Shown piece by piece: positions 28,948-38,603 of a stretch of 64,000 nucleotides of DNA. The position numbers were made by a program, and so were the translations under genes. A model generated the notes under the pieces. The model was not told the origin of the DNA. It searched no databases and saw nothing but the letters and a program-made list of their open reading frames with translations. The number at the start of each line of letters is the position of its first letter. The first letter of the stretch is position 1. The DNA lies in contig NZ_NQVN01000001.1 in assembly GCF_002770725.1 (NCBI RefSeq), positions 1 through 64,000 on the forward strand, given 5' to 3'. The stretch is from Pleomorphomonas carboxyditropha (GTDB lineage: Bacteria > Pseudomonadota > Alphaproteobacteria > Rhizobiales > Pleomorphomonadaceae).

Positions 28948-29997
28948 CTAAACCGGGGCCCAGACGACGTCCTCGATGGAGCGGGCGCCGCTGGCCAGCA
29001 CCACCAGCCGTTCGAAGCCGAGGGCTATGCCGGAGGCCTCGGGCATGTGGGCGAGGGCGGCGAGGAAGTCCTCGTCGAGCGGATAGCGCTCGCCGTAGAT
29101 GCGCTCCTTGATGTCCATCTCTTCCTCGAAGCGGCGGCGCTGCTCGGCCGGGTCGGTCAGCTCGCCGAAGGCGTTGGCGAGCTCGACGCCGCAGGCATAG
29201 AGCTCGAAGCGCTCGGCAAGGCGCGGGTCGCCGGCGACCGGGCGGGAGAGGGCGGCCTCGCAGGTCGGGTATTCGTAGAAGATGGTCGGCCTGTCCATGC
29301 CGAGGTTGGGCTCGATGCTCTCGACGAGGACGCGGGAGTAGATGTCGGTCCAACTGTCGTCGGCGACGACGCGGTAGCCGCGCGCCCCTGCCTGCGCCGC
29401 CAGGCCGTCGCGGTCGGGCGCGCCGGGGTCGTCGGTGAGGGTTGCGAGCAGATCGATGCCGGCGTAGCGGGCAAAGGCCTCGGCGACGGTGAGCTTTTCC
29501 GGCGCGGCGAAGGGATCGGCGGTGCGGCCGCGCCAGACGAACTTGTCGCGGCCGAGCGTCGTGGCGGCGAGCCGCATCAGCGCCACCGCGTCGTCCATCA
29601 GTTGCTCGTAGGGCTCGTTCGCCCGGTACCATTCGAGCAGCGTGAACTCGGAGGAATGCAGCGCCCCCTTCTCGCGGTTGCGGAAGACGCGGGCGAAATC
29701 GAAGATGCGGCTCTCGCCGGCGGCGAGCAGCTTCTTGGCCGTGAACTCCGGCGAGGTGTGGAGATAGCGCGGCTGCCGGCTGCCGTCGGGGCCGACCTTC
29801 TCGGTGGCGAAGGCGTGGAGGTGCGCCTCGTTGCCGGGCGACACCTGCAGCGCCGGGCATTCGACCTCGGTGAAGCCGGCCTCCTCGAACCAGGCCCTGA
29901 CGGCGCGCTTGATCTCTCCCCGGGCGGCCAGGAACGGACGGCGGGCCAGATGGCGCTCGGTCGACCACCAGGGCGAATCTCCGGCCGTTTCGTGCAT
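28948..29997 (-). CDS. epmA: EF-P beta-lysylation protein, LysRS-like
   Basis: A truncated lysyl-tRNA synthetase paralogue (EpmA/PoxA/GenX) of 349 residues that attaches (R)-beta-lysine to the conserved lysine of elongation factor P. It has class II motif 2 ([20 protein letters not shown]) and motif 3 ([16 protein letters not shown]) but no tRNA anticodon-binding domain. The gene starts 107 bases from efp on the opposite strand, a usual pairing for this modification system. The lysine 2,3-aminomutase EpmB that supplies beta-lysine is not in the window. Confidence 0.93.
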   Translation of the reverse strand: MHETAGDSPWWSTERHLARRPFLAARGEIKRAVRAWFEEAGFTEVECPALQVSPGNEAHLHAFATEKVGPDGSRQPRYLHTSPEFTAKKLLAAGESRIFDFARVFRNREKGALHSSEFTLLEWYRANEPYEQLMDDAVALMRLAATTLGRDKFVWRGRTADPFAAPEKLTVAEAFARYAGIDLLATLTDDPGAPDRDGLAAQAGARGYRVVADDSWTDIYSRVLVESIEPNLGMDRPTIFYEYPTCEAALSRPVAGDPRLAERFELYACGVELANAFGELTDPAEQRRRFEEEMDIKERIYGERYPLDEDFLAALAHMPEASGIALGFERLVVLASGARSIEDVVWAPV

Positions 29998-30104
29998 TCC
30001 GCCTCTTCCTTTTCCGCTGCAAAAATGTCAGGAGAGACGCGAAGCACGCCCGGAGCCACCGCTTCGAGGCCACGCCACCCTTTTGTCAGGATATCCGATA
30101 CGTC

Positions 30105-30674
30105 ATGGTCAAGGTCATCGCTAGCCAAATCCGCAAGGGCAACGTCGTCGAGCTGGATGACAAGCTCCACGTCGTCCTGCTGGCCGAGAATTTCCATCCG
30201 GGCAAGGGCACGCCCACCACGCAGATCGACATGCGCCGCATCAACGACGGCGTGAAGGTGTCGGTGCGCTACAAGACCACCGAAATGGTCGAGCGCGCCC
30301 AGATCGACGAGCGTCCCTACACCTTCCTCTACGAGGAAGAGCATGGCTTCGCCTTCATGCAGATGGAGACCTACGAGCAGATCTCCGTGTCCAAGGACGT
30401 GGTCGGCGACCGCGCGCCCTTCCTGGCCGAGAACATGGAATGCCATATCGGCGTCTACAACGACGTGCCGGTGTCGATCGAGCTGCCGCAGCGGGTGACG
30501 CTGGAAGTCACCGAGACCGAGCCGGCGGTCAAGGGCCAGACGGCCGCTTCCTCCTACAAGCCGGCCATCCTGTCGAACGGCGTGCGCACCATGGTGCCGC
30601 CGTTCATCACCATCGGGACCCGCATCGTGGTGATGACCGAGGACGCCTCCTACGTCGAGCGCGCCAAGGACTGA
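30105..30674 (+). CDS. efp: Translation elongation factor P
   Basis: A 189-residue factor that relieves ribosome stalling at polyproline. The three beta-barrel domains are of normal length. The modified lysine is K34 in [14 protein letters not shown], matching the E. coli K34 that EpmA modifies. The C-terminal TASYVER-like end ([11 protein letters not shown]) is conserved. It is divergent from epmA, which makes co-regulation of substrate and modifier plausible. Confidence 0.97.
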   Translation: MVKVIASQIRKGNVVELDDKLHVVLLAENFHPGKGTPTTQIDMRRINDGVKVSVRYKTTEMVERAQIDERPYTFLYEEEHGFAFMQMETYEQISVSKDVVGDRAPFLAENMECHIGVYNDVPVSIELPQRVTLEVTETEPAVKGQTAASSYKPAILSNGVRTMVPPFITIGTRIVVMTEDASYVERAKD

Positions 30675-30725
30675 TTTCAGGCCGGTCGCCGCCTTTGGCG
30701 ACGATCCCGGCGAAGCACCGGGGGG

Positions 30726-30748
30726 CCGGCGATCCTGGCGATCGCCGG
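30726..30748. terminator. Hairpin between efp and the tetR gene
   Basis: CCGGCGATC, a CTGGC loop and GATCGCCGG form a perfect 9-bp stem between the convergent efp and TetR genes. It lacks a T run, so it is only a weak terminator candidate. Confidence 0.35.
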
Positions 30749-30772
30749 AACGGCCGCGGGCGATCGGAAAGC

Positions 30773-31444
30773 CTACCCCTGATTGCCGTTGAAATTGGCC
30801 GCGCTGCAATTCCGCGCGACGGCCTCGAGGCCACCGATGGCAAAATCATAAAGATGATCCGCCAGATCCTGGCGCGGCGAGCCGAAAATGGGATCGGCAA
30901 GGATCGGCAGATTCCGTCCGGCGACCAGAAGCATGGCACAGGGCGCTCCGATGCTGATCAGGCACCGGTTCAGAGCCGGATGACCGGCGGGAATCGTGGT
31001 GATCTCGCTCAGCAGAGACAGGACGATCTGCAATTTCGGCAGAATTTCCTTCTGCTCCAGGACTTGCAGATGCGATGAGGGAGACAGCAACTCCCGGCCC
31101 AGGACCCTGGCCTGCCAGCCCCGATGGCCGACCACAGCGCCGACCAGTCCCTCGATCAATTTCCTCAGCTTGTCGCGTGCCGGCGCTTCGAGCGCCTCGA
31201 TCCGGCGCAAATCTTCGATGTTGATGAGATAACGGTGCGCCGCGACGAGGACCGCCTCGTAAAGACCGCCACGGCTGCCGAAATGATAATTGATCGAGGC
31301 CAGGTCCACGTCCGCCCGGGCAGCGATCATCTTGTTCGTCGTTTCGGCAAAGCCGTTCGATGCGAACAGCTCTCCCGCCGCCTCGAGTATGCGTTGATAG
31401 GTTGCCTCGCCATCGGTGCGCTGGGTGCGGACTGCTTTTTTCAT
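30773..31444 (-). CDS. TetR-family regulator, CecR/CerR-like
   Basis: 223 residues: an N-terminal TetR DNA-binding domain (RILEAAGELFASNGFAETTN, with the helix-turn-helix NKMIAARADVDLASINYHFG) and a CerR-like C-terminal domain (ELLSPSSHLQVLEQKEILPK). In E. coli the related CecR controls the ybhGFSR exporter. A similar exporter operon lies 1.4 kb away here, with one hydrolase gene between. The start at 31444 is chosen over 31510 because the first 22 residues of the longer frame do not resemble the family. Confidence 0.87.
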   Translation of the reverse strand: MKKAVRTQRTDGEATYQRILEAAGELFASNGFAETTNKMIAARADVDLASINYHFGSRGGLYEAVLVAAHRYLINIEDLRRIEALEAPARDKLRKLIEGLVGAVVGHRGWQARVLGRELLSPSSHLQVLEQKEILPKLQIVLSLLSEITTIPAGHPALNRCLISIGAPCAMLLVAGRNLPILADPIFGSPRQDLADHLYDFAIGGLEAVARNCSAANFNGNQG

Positions 31445-31506
31445 GGCGCCGATCCAAACGAGCCCATTTCCTGTTTCCTCAAGCCTTTGGCGCGATGGCC
31501 CGGACA

Positions 31507-32664
31507 TCATTGCGATCCGGCAACGATCCGCGCCGCCCCCGTGAACGGCGCCGACAGGACGCGCCCGGTGGTATCTAGCAGATAAACACCGGCCTGTCGG
31601 ATGCCATCGGGCAATCCGCCGTCCCTTGCGGCGTCCGAATAGCGTGCTGCGAACGCTATGAAGCGATCGTGGTTGAAGCCGTCGCTGGCGGGCATGGTCG
31701 TGATATCGATGAAACGCATGCCATCCGAGCGGACGATGTCGAGGATTCGCGGGTCGTCGACGCTCATCGAGCCGAGGCGCGGCCTTCCGCCGGCGAGCCG
31801 GCTCGAAATGGCGAGCGCGCGGTCGTCCGCCGATACCAGCACGGTCAGCGGCGAGGAGAGACGGCCGACGGCGGCGGCTTGTTTTCGGAAGACGTCGATA
31901 TCGATATCCGGCGCCGCGAGCCCGACTTGAAGGTGAGCGATGACTTCGTTCTCGCCCTCGAGCCGGAGCTGCCGAAGCGCCTCCATGACCAGCCAGGCGC
32001 CCATGCTGTGGCCGACGACGGCAATCCGCCCGCCGGGTCGCGATCGGCCCAGCATGACCAGCAACCGCGCAAGATCGTCGCGTGCGAAAGTAGTCGAATC
32101 CCGGTCCGCGACATAACCCGCGACGCTCGCCTGCGAAGGCCAGGAGAAGAGAACCGGAATGATCGTTTGCCCGGCTTCGGCGCTCAATTGGGCGAGCCGG
32201 AAAACGGCCTCCTGATAGCTGTAGTTGTAGCCATGGACGAATATCACGATCGTCTCGCCCCCCTTTTTTTGCATGCTCGCGACGTGTCGGGCGAATGCCG
32301 TTTCGTCGAGAGCCCGCCGCTCGGTGGCGACGAAGTCACCTGACGGGTCAGTGTCGGGAGAATGTACGGAGGGGTACGGCCCGCCGTTCGGCGCTTTCTC
32401 GAGCATCGTGATTGCTTCGTAGCTCAATATTCCCCGGTCGACGCCGTAGACGGGCGGCGTGACCTGCGCCGGCGCGCGATCGGTTGCCGCGAGAATGGTG
32501 ATGCTCTTTGCATCTTTCAGGGAACTGGGGATGGGGTCGAGGGTTTCGGGACCGGGGCGCGCGGCACAAGCCGTCAGCGCCATTGCAAGGACCACGGCCG
32601 ACAGTGAGAAGCCCGGCACCGCCAGCCGGGTGCCGAAAGCGCGCGGTGAGTGTCGGCAAGGCAA
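31507..32664 (-). CDS. Lipoprotein alpha/beta hydrolase (DUF900 type)
   Basis: About 385 residues. A signal sequence leads to the lipobox MALTAC, so it is a predicted lipoprotein. The hydrolase domain shows VIFVHGYNYSYQEAVFRLAQ (oxyanion block), the nucleophile elbow GHSMG, and a likely acid and histidine in the C-terminal part (ASDGFNHDRFI). The start is uncertain; TTG 32664 with GGAG upstream gives a basic n-region. The frame continues upstream but resembles nothing. It lies between a CecR-like regulator and the exporter operon, transcribed away from the exporter. The substrate is unknown. Confidence 0.75.
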   Translation of the reverse strand: MPCRHSPRAFGTRLAVPGFSLSAVVLAMALTACAARPGPETLDPIPSSLKDAKSITILAATDRAPAQVTPPVYGVDRGILSYEAITMLEKAPNGGPYPSVHSPDTDPSGDFVATERRALDETAFARHVASMQKKGGETIVIFVHGYNYSYQEAVFRLAQLSAEAGQTIIPVLFSWPSQASVAGYVADRDSTTFARDDLARLLVMLGRSRPGGRIAVVGHSMGAWLVMEALRQLRLEGENEVIAHLQVGLAAPDIDIDVFRKQAAAVGRLSSPLTVLVSADDRALAISSRLAGGRPRLGSMSVDDPRILDIVRSDGMRFIDITTMPASDGFNHDRFIAFAARYSDAARDGGLPDGIRQAGVYLLDTTGRVLSAPFTGAARIVAGSQ

Positions 32665-32800
32665 GGCCCGGCTCCGGCAGCCGGTAAGGGATGCGCCTTC
32701 CGGCCGGCAAATCTTCACCGTGCCGTCGCCGGAGGTGCAAGGGGCGGCATTCCGTTTCGCTCGAAGCCAGGTGTCGGGTGCCAAAATCGTTCCTCTCGCT

Positions 32801-32830
32801 TTGGACTGGACAATAGCAATGTCATATTCT
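32801..32830 (+). promoter_or_regulatory. Promoter of the YbhG-like exporter operon
   Basis: TTGGAC and TATTCT are separated by 18 bases. A very AT-rich, nearly palindromic segment follows directly (CC at 32835 to GG at 32856, core ATTTAAAT) and is a candidate binding site for the TetR-type regulator. The start codon of the membrane-fusion gene lies 60 bases further on. Confidence 0.45.
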
Positions 32831-32892
32831 AAATCCAATTTAAATTTAAAATCTGGTTCGCCGGATCGATTGGGCGATTTAGGATTTTGCAG

Positions 32893-33891
32893 ATGAAGAG
32901 AAGCCTTGTTGCCATCCTGTTGCTCGCCGCGATTGCTGCCGCCGGCTGGTATTGGTGGAGCCATCGCGATGCCGATGAGACCGGTGAACTGGTGCTGCAT
33001 GGCAATGTCGACATCCGTCAGGTGTCCCTCGCGTTTGACAACGGTGGCCGGATCACCGAGCTGACAGCCGAGGAAGGCGACCGGGTAAAGGCCGGGCAGA
33101 TCGCCGGCCGGCTCGATACGCGCGCCCTGGAGATCCAGGCCCGACAGACCGAGGCCAACGTCGAAGTCCAGCGGCAAACCCTGCTGAAACTCCGCAATGG
33201 TCCGCGTCCGGAAGAGATCGCCCAGGTGCGCGCCCAACTGGCCTCGGCCGAGGCTTCAGCCGCTCATGCCGAGCAGGACCTTTCCCGCGCCACCCGCCTG
33301 CAGGCGGCCGGCAATGGCACCATCAGCCAGCAGAGCTACGACCAGGCGCAGGCGGACGCCAGGGCTGCCGGAGCCAAGGTCAGCGAGCTGCGCGCCGCCC
33401 TGCAACTGGAGGAGGCCGGCAGCCGCGCCGAGGAGATCGCCGGCGCCGAGGCGGAGCTCAAGGCCTCGGAAGCGGGTCTCGACCTGCTGCGTCTCCAGAT
33501 CGATCAGGGTTTGCTGCGCATCCCCGTCGATGCCGTCGTGCGCTCGCGGCTGCACGAGCCGGGCGACATGGTGAGCTCGTCCTCGGCGGTGCTTGCCCTG
33601 GCGCTCACCGAGCCGAAGTGGGTGCGCGTCTACGTCGGCGAGCCGGATCTCGGCCGGATCAGGCCGGGCATGGCGGCGGAGGTGTTCACCGACAGTGAGC
33701 CGGATCGCCCTGTCGCCGGCAAGGTGGGCTACATCTCGTCGGTTGCCGAGTTCACGCCGAAGTCGGTGCAGACGGAGGAACTGCGCACCAACCTTGTCTA
33801 CGAAGTGCGCGTCGTCGTCGAGGATGCCGGGGATGTCCTGCGCCTCGGCCAGCCGGCCACCGTTCGTCTGGCGACCGGGACCGCGCCATGA
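32893..33891 (+). CDS. HlyD-type membrane fusion protein (YbhG-like)
   Basis: 332 residues: one N-terminal span (LVAILLLAAIAAAGWYWW) anchors it in the inner membrane. A biotinyl-lipoyl-like domain (VSLAFDNGGRITELTAEEGD), a long coiled-coil hairpin rich in Ala, Glu and Gln (about residues 85-215) and a beta-barrel domain follow. It should bridge the ABC exporter to the periplasm or outer membrane. The ATG at 32893 follows TTAGGA; its stop overlaps the start of the ATPase gene. Confidence 0.9.
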   Translation: MKRSLVAILLLAAIAAAGWYWWSHRDADETGELVLHGNVDIRQVSLAFDNGGRITELTAEEGDRVKAGQIAGRLDTRALEIQARQTEANVEVQRQTLLKLRNGPRPEEIAQVRAQLASAEASAAHAEQDLSRATRLQAAGNGTISQQSYDQAQADARAAGAKVSELRAALQLEEAGSRAEEIAGAEAELKASEAGLDLLRLQIDQGLLRIPVDAVVRSRLHEPGDMVSSSSAVLALALTEPKWVRVYVGEPDLGRIRPGMAAEVFTDSEPDRPVAGKVGYISSVAEFTPKSVQTEELRTNLVYEVRVVVEDAGDVLRLGQPATVRLATGTAP

Positions 33892-35657
33892 ACGGTGCCG
33901 AAATCACCGTCTCGGTCGAAGCGCTGCGCAAGACGTTCGAGGCGCCCGATGGCGGCGCCGTCGCCGCCGTTGACGGCATATCCATGACGGTGCGTGCCGG
34001 CGAGTTGACCGCGCTGGTCGGTCCGGACGGCGCCGGCAAGACGACTCTCATGCGGATGATCGCCGGACTCCTGAAAATCGACGCCGGATCGTTGCGCGTG
34101 CTCGGCCTGGATGTCGCCGCCGATCCGCAGTCGGTCCAGGACCGCATCAGCTACATGCCGCAACGCTTCGGCCTCTACGAGGATCTGAGCGTGCAGGAAA
34201 ATCTGGACCTCTATGCCGACCTGCACGGCGTACCGCAGCAGGAACGGCGCGATCGCTTCGCCCGCATGCTTGAAATGACCGACATGGCACGGTTCACCGA
34301 ACGGCCGGCGGGTAAGCTTTCGGGCGGCATGAAACAGAAGCTCGGCCTTGCCTGCACGCTGGTCCGCTCGCCCGATCTGCTGCTGCTCGACGAGCCGAGC
34401 GTAGGGGTCGACCCGCTGTCGCGACGCGATCTGTGGAAGATCGTGCAGCAACTCGTCGACGAGGAACATCTCAGCGTGATCGTCAGCACCGCCTACATGG
34501 ACGAGGCGGAGCGTTGCGCGCAGGTCTTCGTGATGAACAGGGGCCGGCTCCTGGCCGAGGGCGCGCCCGAAACCCTGCGGACACGAGCGCAAGGCCTGAC
34601 CTTTACCGCGACGCCGTCCGAGGGGATGCCGGCGCGCGAGTTGCAAGCCAGGCTGATCGACGCGCCGGACCGCATCATCGATGCCGTCCCGAGCGGCGGC
34701 AGCGTCCGCTTCATCCGCCAGCCCGAGACGGATGATGCGCGGTTGCGGGACCTGCTGCACGACGCGCCGATCGAGCCGCGTCCGGAAGAACTGGAAGACG
34801 CCTTCATGATGCTCCTGCGGCAGGAAGAGGCCGAGGTCGCGACGGCACTGACCGACCAGCCGGCTTCCGAACCCGCTTCGGCGCAGGCCGATCAGGACAA
34901 GCCGGTGATCGTCGTGCGTGACCTCGTGCGCAAGTTCGGCGACTTCACGGCGGTCGCCAGTACTTCCTTCGACGTCGCTCGCGGCGAGATATTCGGACTG
35001 CTCGGCCCGAACGGAGCAGGCAAGACGACGACCTTCCGCATGTTGTGCGGCCTCCTGCCGGCCACCAGCGGCCATCTGGAAGTGGCCGGTCTCAACCTGC
35101 GCACCGCGCGGGCGGCAGCGCGCGGGCGCATCGGCTATGTCTCCCAGAAATTCGCGCTCTACGGCAATCTCTCGGTCCGTGAAAATCTGGAATTCTTCGG
35201 CGGCGCCTATGGCCTTCGGGGAAAGAGGCTCAAGACGCGCGTGGCGGCGTCCCTGGAGCAATTCGGCCTCGATCCCTCGGCGCAAAGCGGCATTCTGCCC
35301 GCTGGCTACAAGCAGCGCCTCGCCATGGCGACCGGCCTCATCCATCAGCCGGACATCCTGTTTCTGGACGAGCCGACCAGCGGCATCGATCCGCTCGCCC
35401 GGCGGGCGTTCTGGCGGACCATCACGGCGCTTGCCGGAGGCGGGGTGACGATCATCATCACCACCCACTTCATGGAGGAAGCGGAATATTGCGACCGCAT
35501 CGCCATCCAGGATGCCGGCCGGGTGCTGGCGCTCGGCACGCCGCGCGATGTGCGCCAACAGGCCGGTGACGCGGGCGTCATGGACATGAACAGCGCCTTC
35601 ATCGCCATCGTCGAGCAGGGCCGTGCCAAGCATGACGCCAAGGAGGCGGCGGCATGA
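33888..35657 (+). CDS. ABC exporter ATPase with two nucleotide-binding domains (YbhF-like)
   Basis: 589 residues in two ATPase halves. The first has GPDGAGKTT, signature LSGGMKQKLGLACTL and LLLLDEPSVGVDPLS. The second, from about residue 335, has GPNGAGKTT, a variant signature (LPAGYKQRLAMATGL) and ILFLDEPTSGIDPLA. The two-domain plan matches YbhF of the YbhGFSR exporter. It overlaps its neighbours by four bases on both sides, so the operon is translationally coupled. The E. coli relatives have been linked to drug efflux; the substrate here is unknown. Confidence 0.92.
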   Translation: MNGAEITVSVEALRKTFEAPDGGAVAAVDGISMTVRAGELTALVGPDGAGKTTLMRMIAGLLKIDAGSLRVLGLDVAADPQSVQDRISYMPQRFGLYEDLSVQENLDLYADLHGVPQQERRDRFARMLEMTDMARFTERPAGKLSGGMKQKLGLACTLVRSPDLLLLDEPSVGVDPLSRRDLWKIVQQLVDEEHLSVIVSTAYMDEAERCAQVFVMNRGRLLAEGAPETLRTRAQGLTFTATPSEGMPARELQARLIDAPDRIIDAVPSGGSVRFIRQPETDDARLRDLLHDAPIEPRPEELEDAFMMLLRQEEAEVATALTDQPASEPASAQADQDKPVIVVRDLVRKFGDFTAVASTSFDVARGEIFGLLGPNGAGKTTTFRMLCGLLPATSGHLEVAGLNLRTARAAARGRIGYVSQKFALYGNLSVRENLEFFGGAYGLRGKRLKTRVAASLEQFGLDPSAQSGILPAGYKQRLAMATGLIHQPDILFLDEPTSGIDPLARRAFWRTITALAGGGVTIIITTHFMEEAEYCDRIAIQDAGRVLALGTPRDVRQQAGDAGVMDMNSAFIAIVEQGRAKHDAKEAAA

Positions 35658-36784
35658 GCGCTTCCGGCTTCGCCACCCGGCTGATCGCTCTCACCCGCAA
35701 GGAAACCCGGCAGATGTTGCGCGACCGCAGCAATCTGATCGTCGGGCTTCTGCTGCCGGTCGTTCTCATTCTGCTGTTCGGTTACGGCCTCTCCTTCGAC
35801 GTGAAGGACGCCCGCGTGACCGTGGTGCTGGAGGACAGCTCTCCGACCGCGCGCAATGCCGTCGCGGGAATGCGGGGCTCACCCTATCTGGCGCCCGCCT
35901 GGGCCACATCGATGGCCGAGGCAGAGCAGATGATCCGGGCTGGCCAGACCGACGCCATCCTGCGCGTGCCGGGCGATTTCTCGCGACGGCTGGCCGCCGG
36001 CGATGCCCAATTGCAACTGCTGCTCAACGGCGTCGACTCCAATACCGCCGCGACCATCGAGGGCTACGTCAGCGGCGCCCTCGCCATTCCGGCGCAGCAG
36101 CAGGCCGATCGCGCCGGCAACAAGCCCTCCGGGGTCGCCAGTGTCGTCGTCGTGCAACGCATGTGGTTCAACGAGGCCGGCGAAAGCACCTGGTATCTGG
36201 TGCCGGGACTGGTGGTGCTGGTCATGACGCTGATCGGCGCCTTCCTGACCTCGCTGCTGGTCGCACGCGAATGGGAGCGCGGCACGCTGGAATCGCTGTT
36301 CGTCACGCCGGTCCGGCCACTGGAGCTGGTGCTGGCCAAGCTGGCGCCCTACATCGTCATCGGCGCCATCGACCTCGCGATGTGCCTGCTGGCGGCGCGG
36401 TACCTGTTCGACGTGCCGATGCGCGGCTCGCTCTGGGTGATCATCCTCGCTTCGCTTCTCTACCTGATGGTCTCGCTCGGTCTCGGCCTTTTCATCTCCG
36501 CCACGACGCGCAATCAATTCGCCGCCAGCCAGATGGCGCTGCTCACCAGCTTCATGCCGGCCATGATGCTGTCCGGTTTCGTCTTCGACCTGCGCAACGT
36601 GCCCGTGGTGATCCAGGTCGTCAGCAAGGTGCTGCCGGCGACGCATTTCATGGGGCTGATCAAGACCCTTTTCATGGCAGGCGACTACTGGCCGGACATC
36701 CTGCGCGACTGCGCCATCCTCGCGCTCTACGCCGTGGTGCTGATCGCGGCGACGCGCCGCTCTCTCAAAAAGAAGCTGGACTGA
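35654..36784 (+). CDS. ABC-2 type permease (YbhS-like)
   Basis: 376 residues of the ABC-2 family. One N-terminal span (LIVGLLLPVVLILLFGYGLS) is followed by a large periplasmic domain (about 50-180) and five C-terminal spans. The sequence REWERGTLESLFVTPVRPLE is the usual cytoplasmic block after the first C-terminal span. It pairs with the next permease as a heterodimer driven by the double ATPase. Confidence 0.9.
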   Translation: MSASGFATRLIALTRKETRQMLRDRSNLIVGLLLPVVLILLFGYGLSFDVKDARVTVVLEDSSPTARNAVAGMRGSPYLAPAWATSMAEAEQMIRAGQTDAILRVPGDFSRRLAAGDAQLQLLLNGVDSNTAATIEGYVSGALAIPAQQQADRAGNKPSGVASVVVVQRMWFNEAGESTWYLVPGLVVLVMTLIGAFLTSLLVAREWERGTLESLFVTPVRPLELVLAKLAPYIVIGAIDLAMCLLAARYLFDVPMRGSLWVIILASLLYLMVSLGLGLFISATTRNQFAASQMALLTSFMPAMMLSGFVFDLRNVPVVIQVVSKVLPATHFMGLIKTLFMAGDYWPDILRDCAILALYAVVLIAATRRSLKKKLD

Positions 36785-36788
36785 TGCG

Positions 36789-37901
36789 ATGCAGAGGGCA
36801 ATCGACTATCTGGCGAGGACACTGGCGCTCATCCGCAAGGAGCTCCTCGCCTTGCTCAAGGATCCGTCGAGCCGTACGCTTCTCTTCGCGCCCGCCGTAT
36901 TGCAGGCGCTGCTGTTCGGCTATGGCGCGACCTACGATCTCACCCATGTACCCTATGCCGTCCTCGACCAGAGCCGGGGTGCCGCTTCCACGGATCTCCT
37001 GGCCCGGCTCGACGGGACGGGCGTGTTCAAGCGCGTGGCGACGCTGACGACATCCAGCCAGATTGCGGAGATGATCGATGGCGGCGATGCGCTCCTTGTG
37101 ATCGGCATTCCTTCCGACTTCGAGGCGCGCCTGGCTTCCGGCCGGCAGGCCCCGCTGCAGGTGATCCTCGACGGCCGCAATTCCTCCACGGCCGGTTCTG
37201 CGTCGGGGTACGTGTCCTCGATCGTCGCCAGTTACAACCAGTCGCTCGGCAATACGTCATCCATTACCGTCGTGCGACGCGCCTGGTTCAATCCCAACCT
37301 CGAATCCCGCTGGAACATGATGCCGGCTCTCATCGCGTCGCTCAGCATGTTGCAGACACTTTTGCTGGCGGCATTGTCGGTGGCGCGCGAGCGAGAACAA
37401 GGCACTTTCGATCAACTGCTGGTGACGCCGTTCACGCCGCTGCAGATCCTGATCGGCAAGGCGCTGCCCTCCATCCTGCTCGGTCTCGTCCAGTCGACGA
37501 TCATTTTCCTGATCATCCTGTTCTGGTTCCAGATCCCGATGAACGGCTCGGTCTGGCTGCTCTATCTCGGGCTCTTCATGTTCACGGTGGCGGCCGTCGG
37601 CATCGGCCTGTCGATCTCGGCGGTGTCGCTGACCATGCAGCAGGCCATGCTCTACACCTTCATACTGGTCATGCCCCTCATGCTGCTGTCGGGCCTGCTG
37701 ACGCCGGTTCGAAACATGCCGGCTATCCTTCAACTCGCCACCTACGTGAATCCTTTGCGTTTCGGCATCGATCTTGTGCGCCGCGTCTATTTGGAAGGCG
37801 CCGGCTTTGGCGATGTCGCGTTCGACTTCGTGCCCCTTCTCATCGTCGCCGCTCTTACGCTGCCGCTCGCCGCCTGGTTGTTCAGGCATCGGCTCAATTG
37901 A
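36789..37901 (+). CDS. ABC-2 type permease (YbhR-like)
   Basis: 370 residues with the same topology as the preceding permease, including REREQGTFDQLLVTPFTPLQ. The ATG lies only four bases after the previous stop. It is the fourth and last gene of the exporter operon. The operon order (fusion protein, double ATPase, two permeases) equals that of E. coli ybhG-ybhF-ybhS-ybhR. Confidence 0.9.
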   Translation: MQRAIDYLARTLALIRKELLALLKDPSSRTLLFAPAVLQALLFGYGATYDLTHVPYAVLDQSRGAASTDLLARLDGTGVFKRVATLTTSSQIAEMIDGGDALLVIGIPSDFEARLASGRQAPLQVILDGRNSSTAGSASGYVSSIVASYNQSLGNTSSITVVRRAWFNPNLESRWNMMPALIASLSMLQTLLLAALSVAREREQGTFDQLLVTPFTPLQILIGKALPSILLGLVQSTIIFLIILFWFQIPMNGSVWLLYLGLFMFTVAAVGIGLSISAVSLTMQQAMLYTFILVMPLMLLSGLLTPVRNMPAILQLATYVNPLRFGIDLVRRVYLEGAGFGDVAFDFVPLLIVAALTLPLAAWLFRHRLN

Positions 37902-38081
37902 GGCGCCTTTTCACCGACGGGGCGGGGCGATCCGACGGAAACCGGAACCGAGCGGCTGAAAGAGCTCGACCGGAAATTCTACTCCCGAGTGTTTTTCTTT
38001 GTGGACGTGGAACCGATCGCCCTCCCGATGCGTCTCATGGAAAGGCCTGCCCGGCCGCGTCTTAACAGGAAAGGCTCCCCC

Positions 38082-38243
38082 ATGTCCGTAAAGTCCATCC
38101 TCAGCATCGGTATCGTCGCCCTTTCGGTCGTCGCCTTCGGCGGTTGCGCCAATACGATCCGCGGCGTCGGCAAGGATACGGCCAACGCCGTCGACGCCAC
38201 CCAGTCCGCCGGCAACAACATCGGCAACGCCGCCGCCCGCTGA
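38082..38243 (+). CDS. Entericidin-like small lipoprotein
   Basis: 53 residues: a signal sequence ends in a lipobox (VVAFGGCA), followed by a short helical mature peptide NTIRGVGKDTANAVDATQSA with the entericidin EcnA/B pattern. Such peptides are small envelope lipoproteins, in E. coli part of a bacteriolytic pair. AACAGGAAAGG lies upstream of the ATG. It appears to have its own transcript, as a terminator follows. Confidence 0.85.
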   Translation: MSVKSILSIGIVALSVVAFGGCANTIRGVGKDTANAVDATQSAGNNIGNAAAR

Positions 38244-38278
38244 GCGGCCGCCGGCGGCGCCGGCATGGGATGACATGG

Positions 38279-38353
38279 GCGGGCCGGCTTTCCCGGCCCG
38301 CTTTCCAGGACAGAGCTCCGCCGATCCCTGGGGATGGCGGGGCTTTTTCTTTT
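38279..38353 (+). terminator. Two hairpins ending the entericidin transcript
   Basis: The first hairpin is GCGGGCCGG...CCGGCCCGC (38279-38301). The second pairs GCTCCGCCGATCCC with GGGATGGCGGGGC (38315-38343, one bulge) and runs into TTTTTCTTTT, a good Rho-independent terminator. Confidence 0.8.
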
Positions 38354-38603
38354 GGCGGAAGGGCGGCCGAAGCCGCGTTCGGCACGGGCAATTTCTGCCG
38401 GCCGGCCCCGTCCGTCCGGGCGAAAGGGCCGGCCGAAGGCGGACGCCCGGCTTTTTTCAGTGCTGATTTTGTCCGGATATTGCCGATTGCCGGCCGGGAA
38501 GCGCCCCGGCGCGGCCGATTCCGCTTGGTGAACGACTTGTTAAGCCTAACGCCTCATAAATGTGGAGAGCTGTCATCAGGCAGTACGTACCGCTTGGCTT
38601 TCG

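Noticed and set aside
32665-33237. N-terminal extension of the lipoprotein hydrolase
   Set aside because: The lipobox and signal sequence lie just after 32664. The longer frame would cover the divergent promoter and the start of the membrane-fusion gene.
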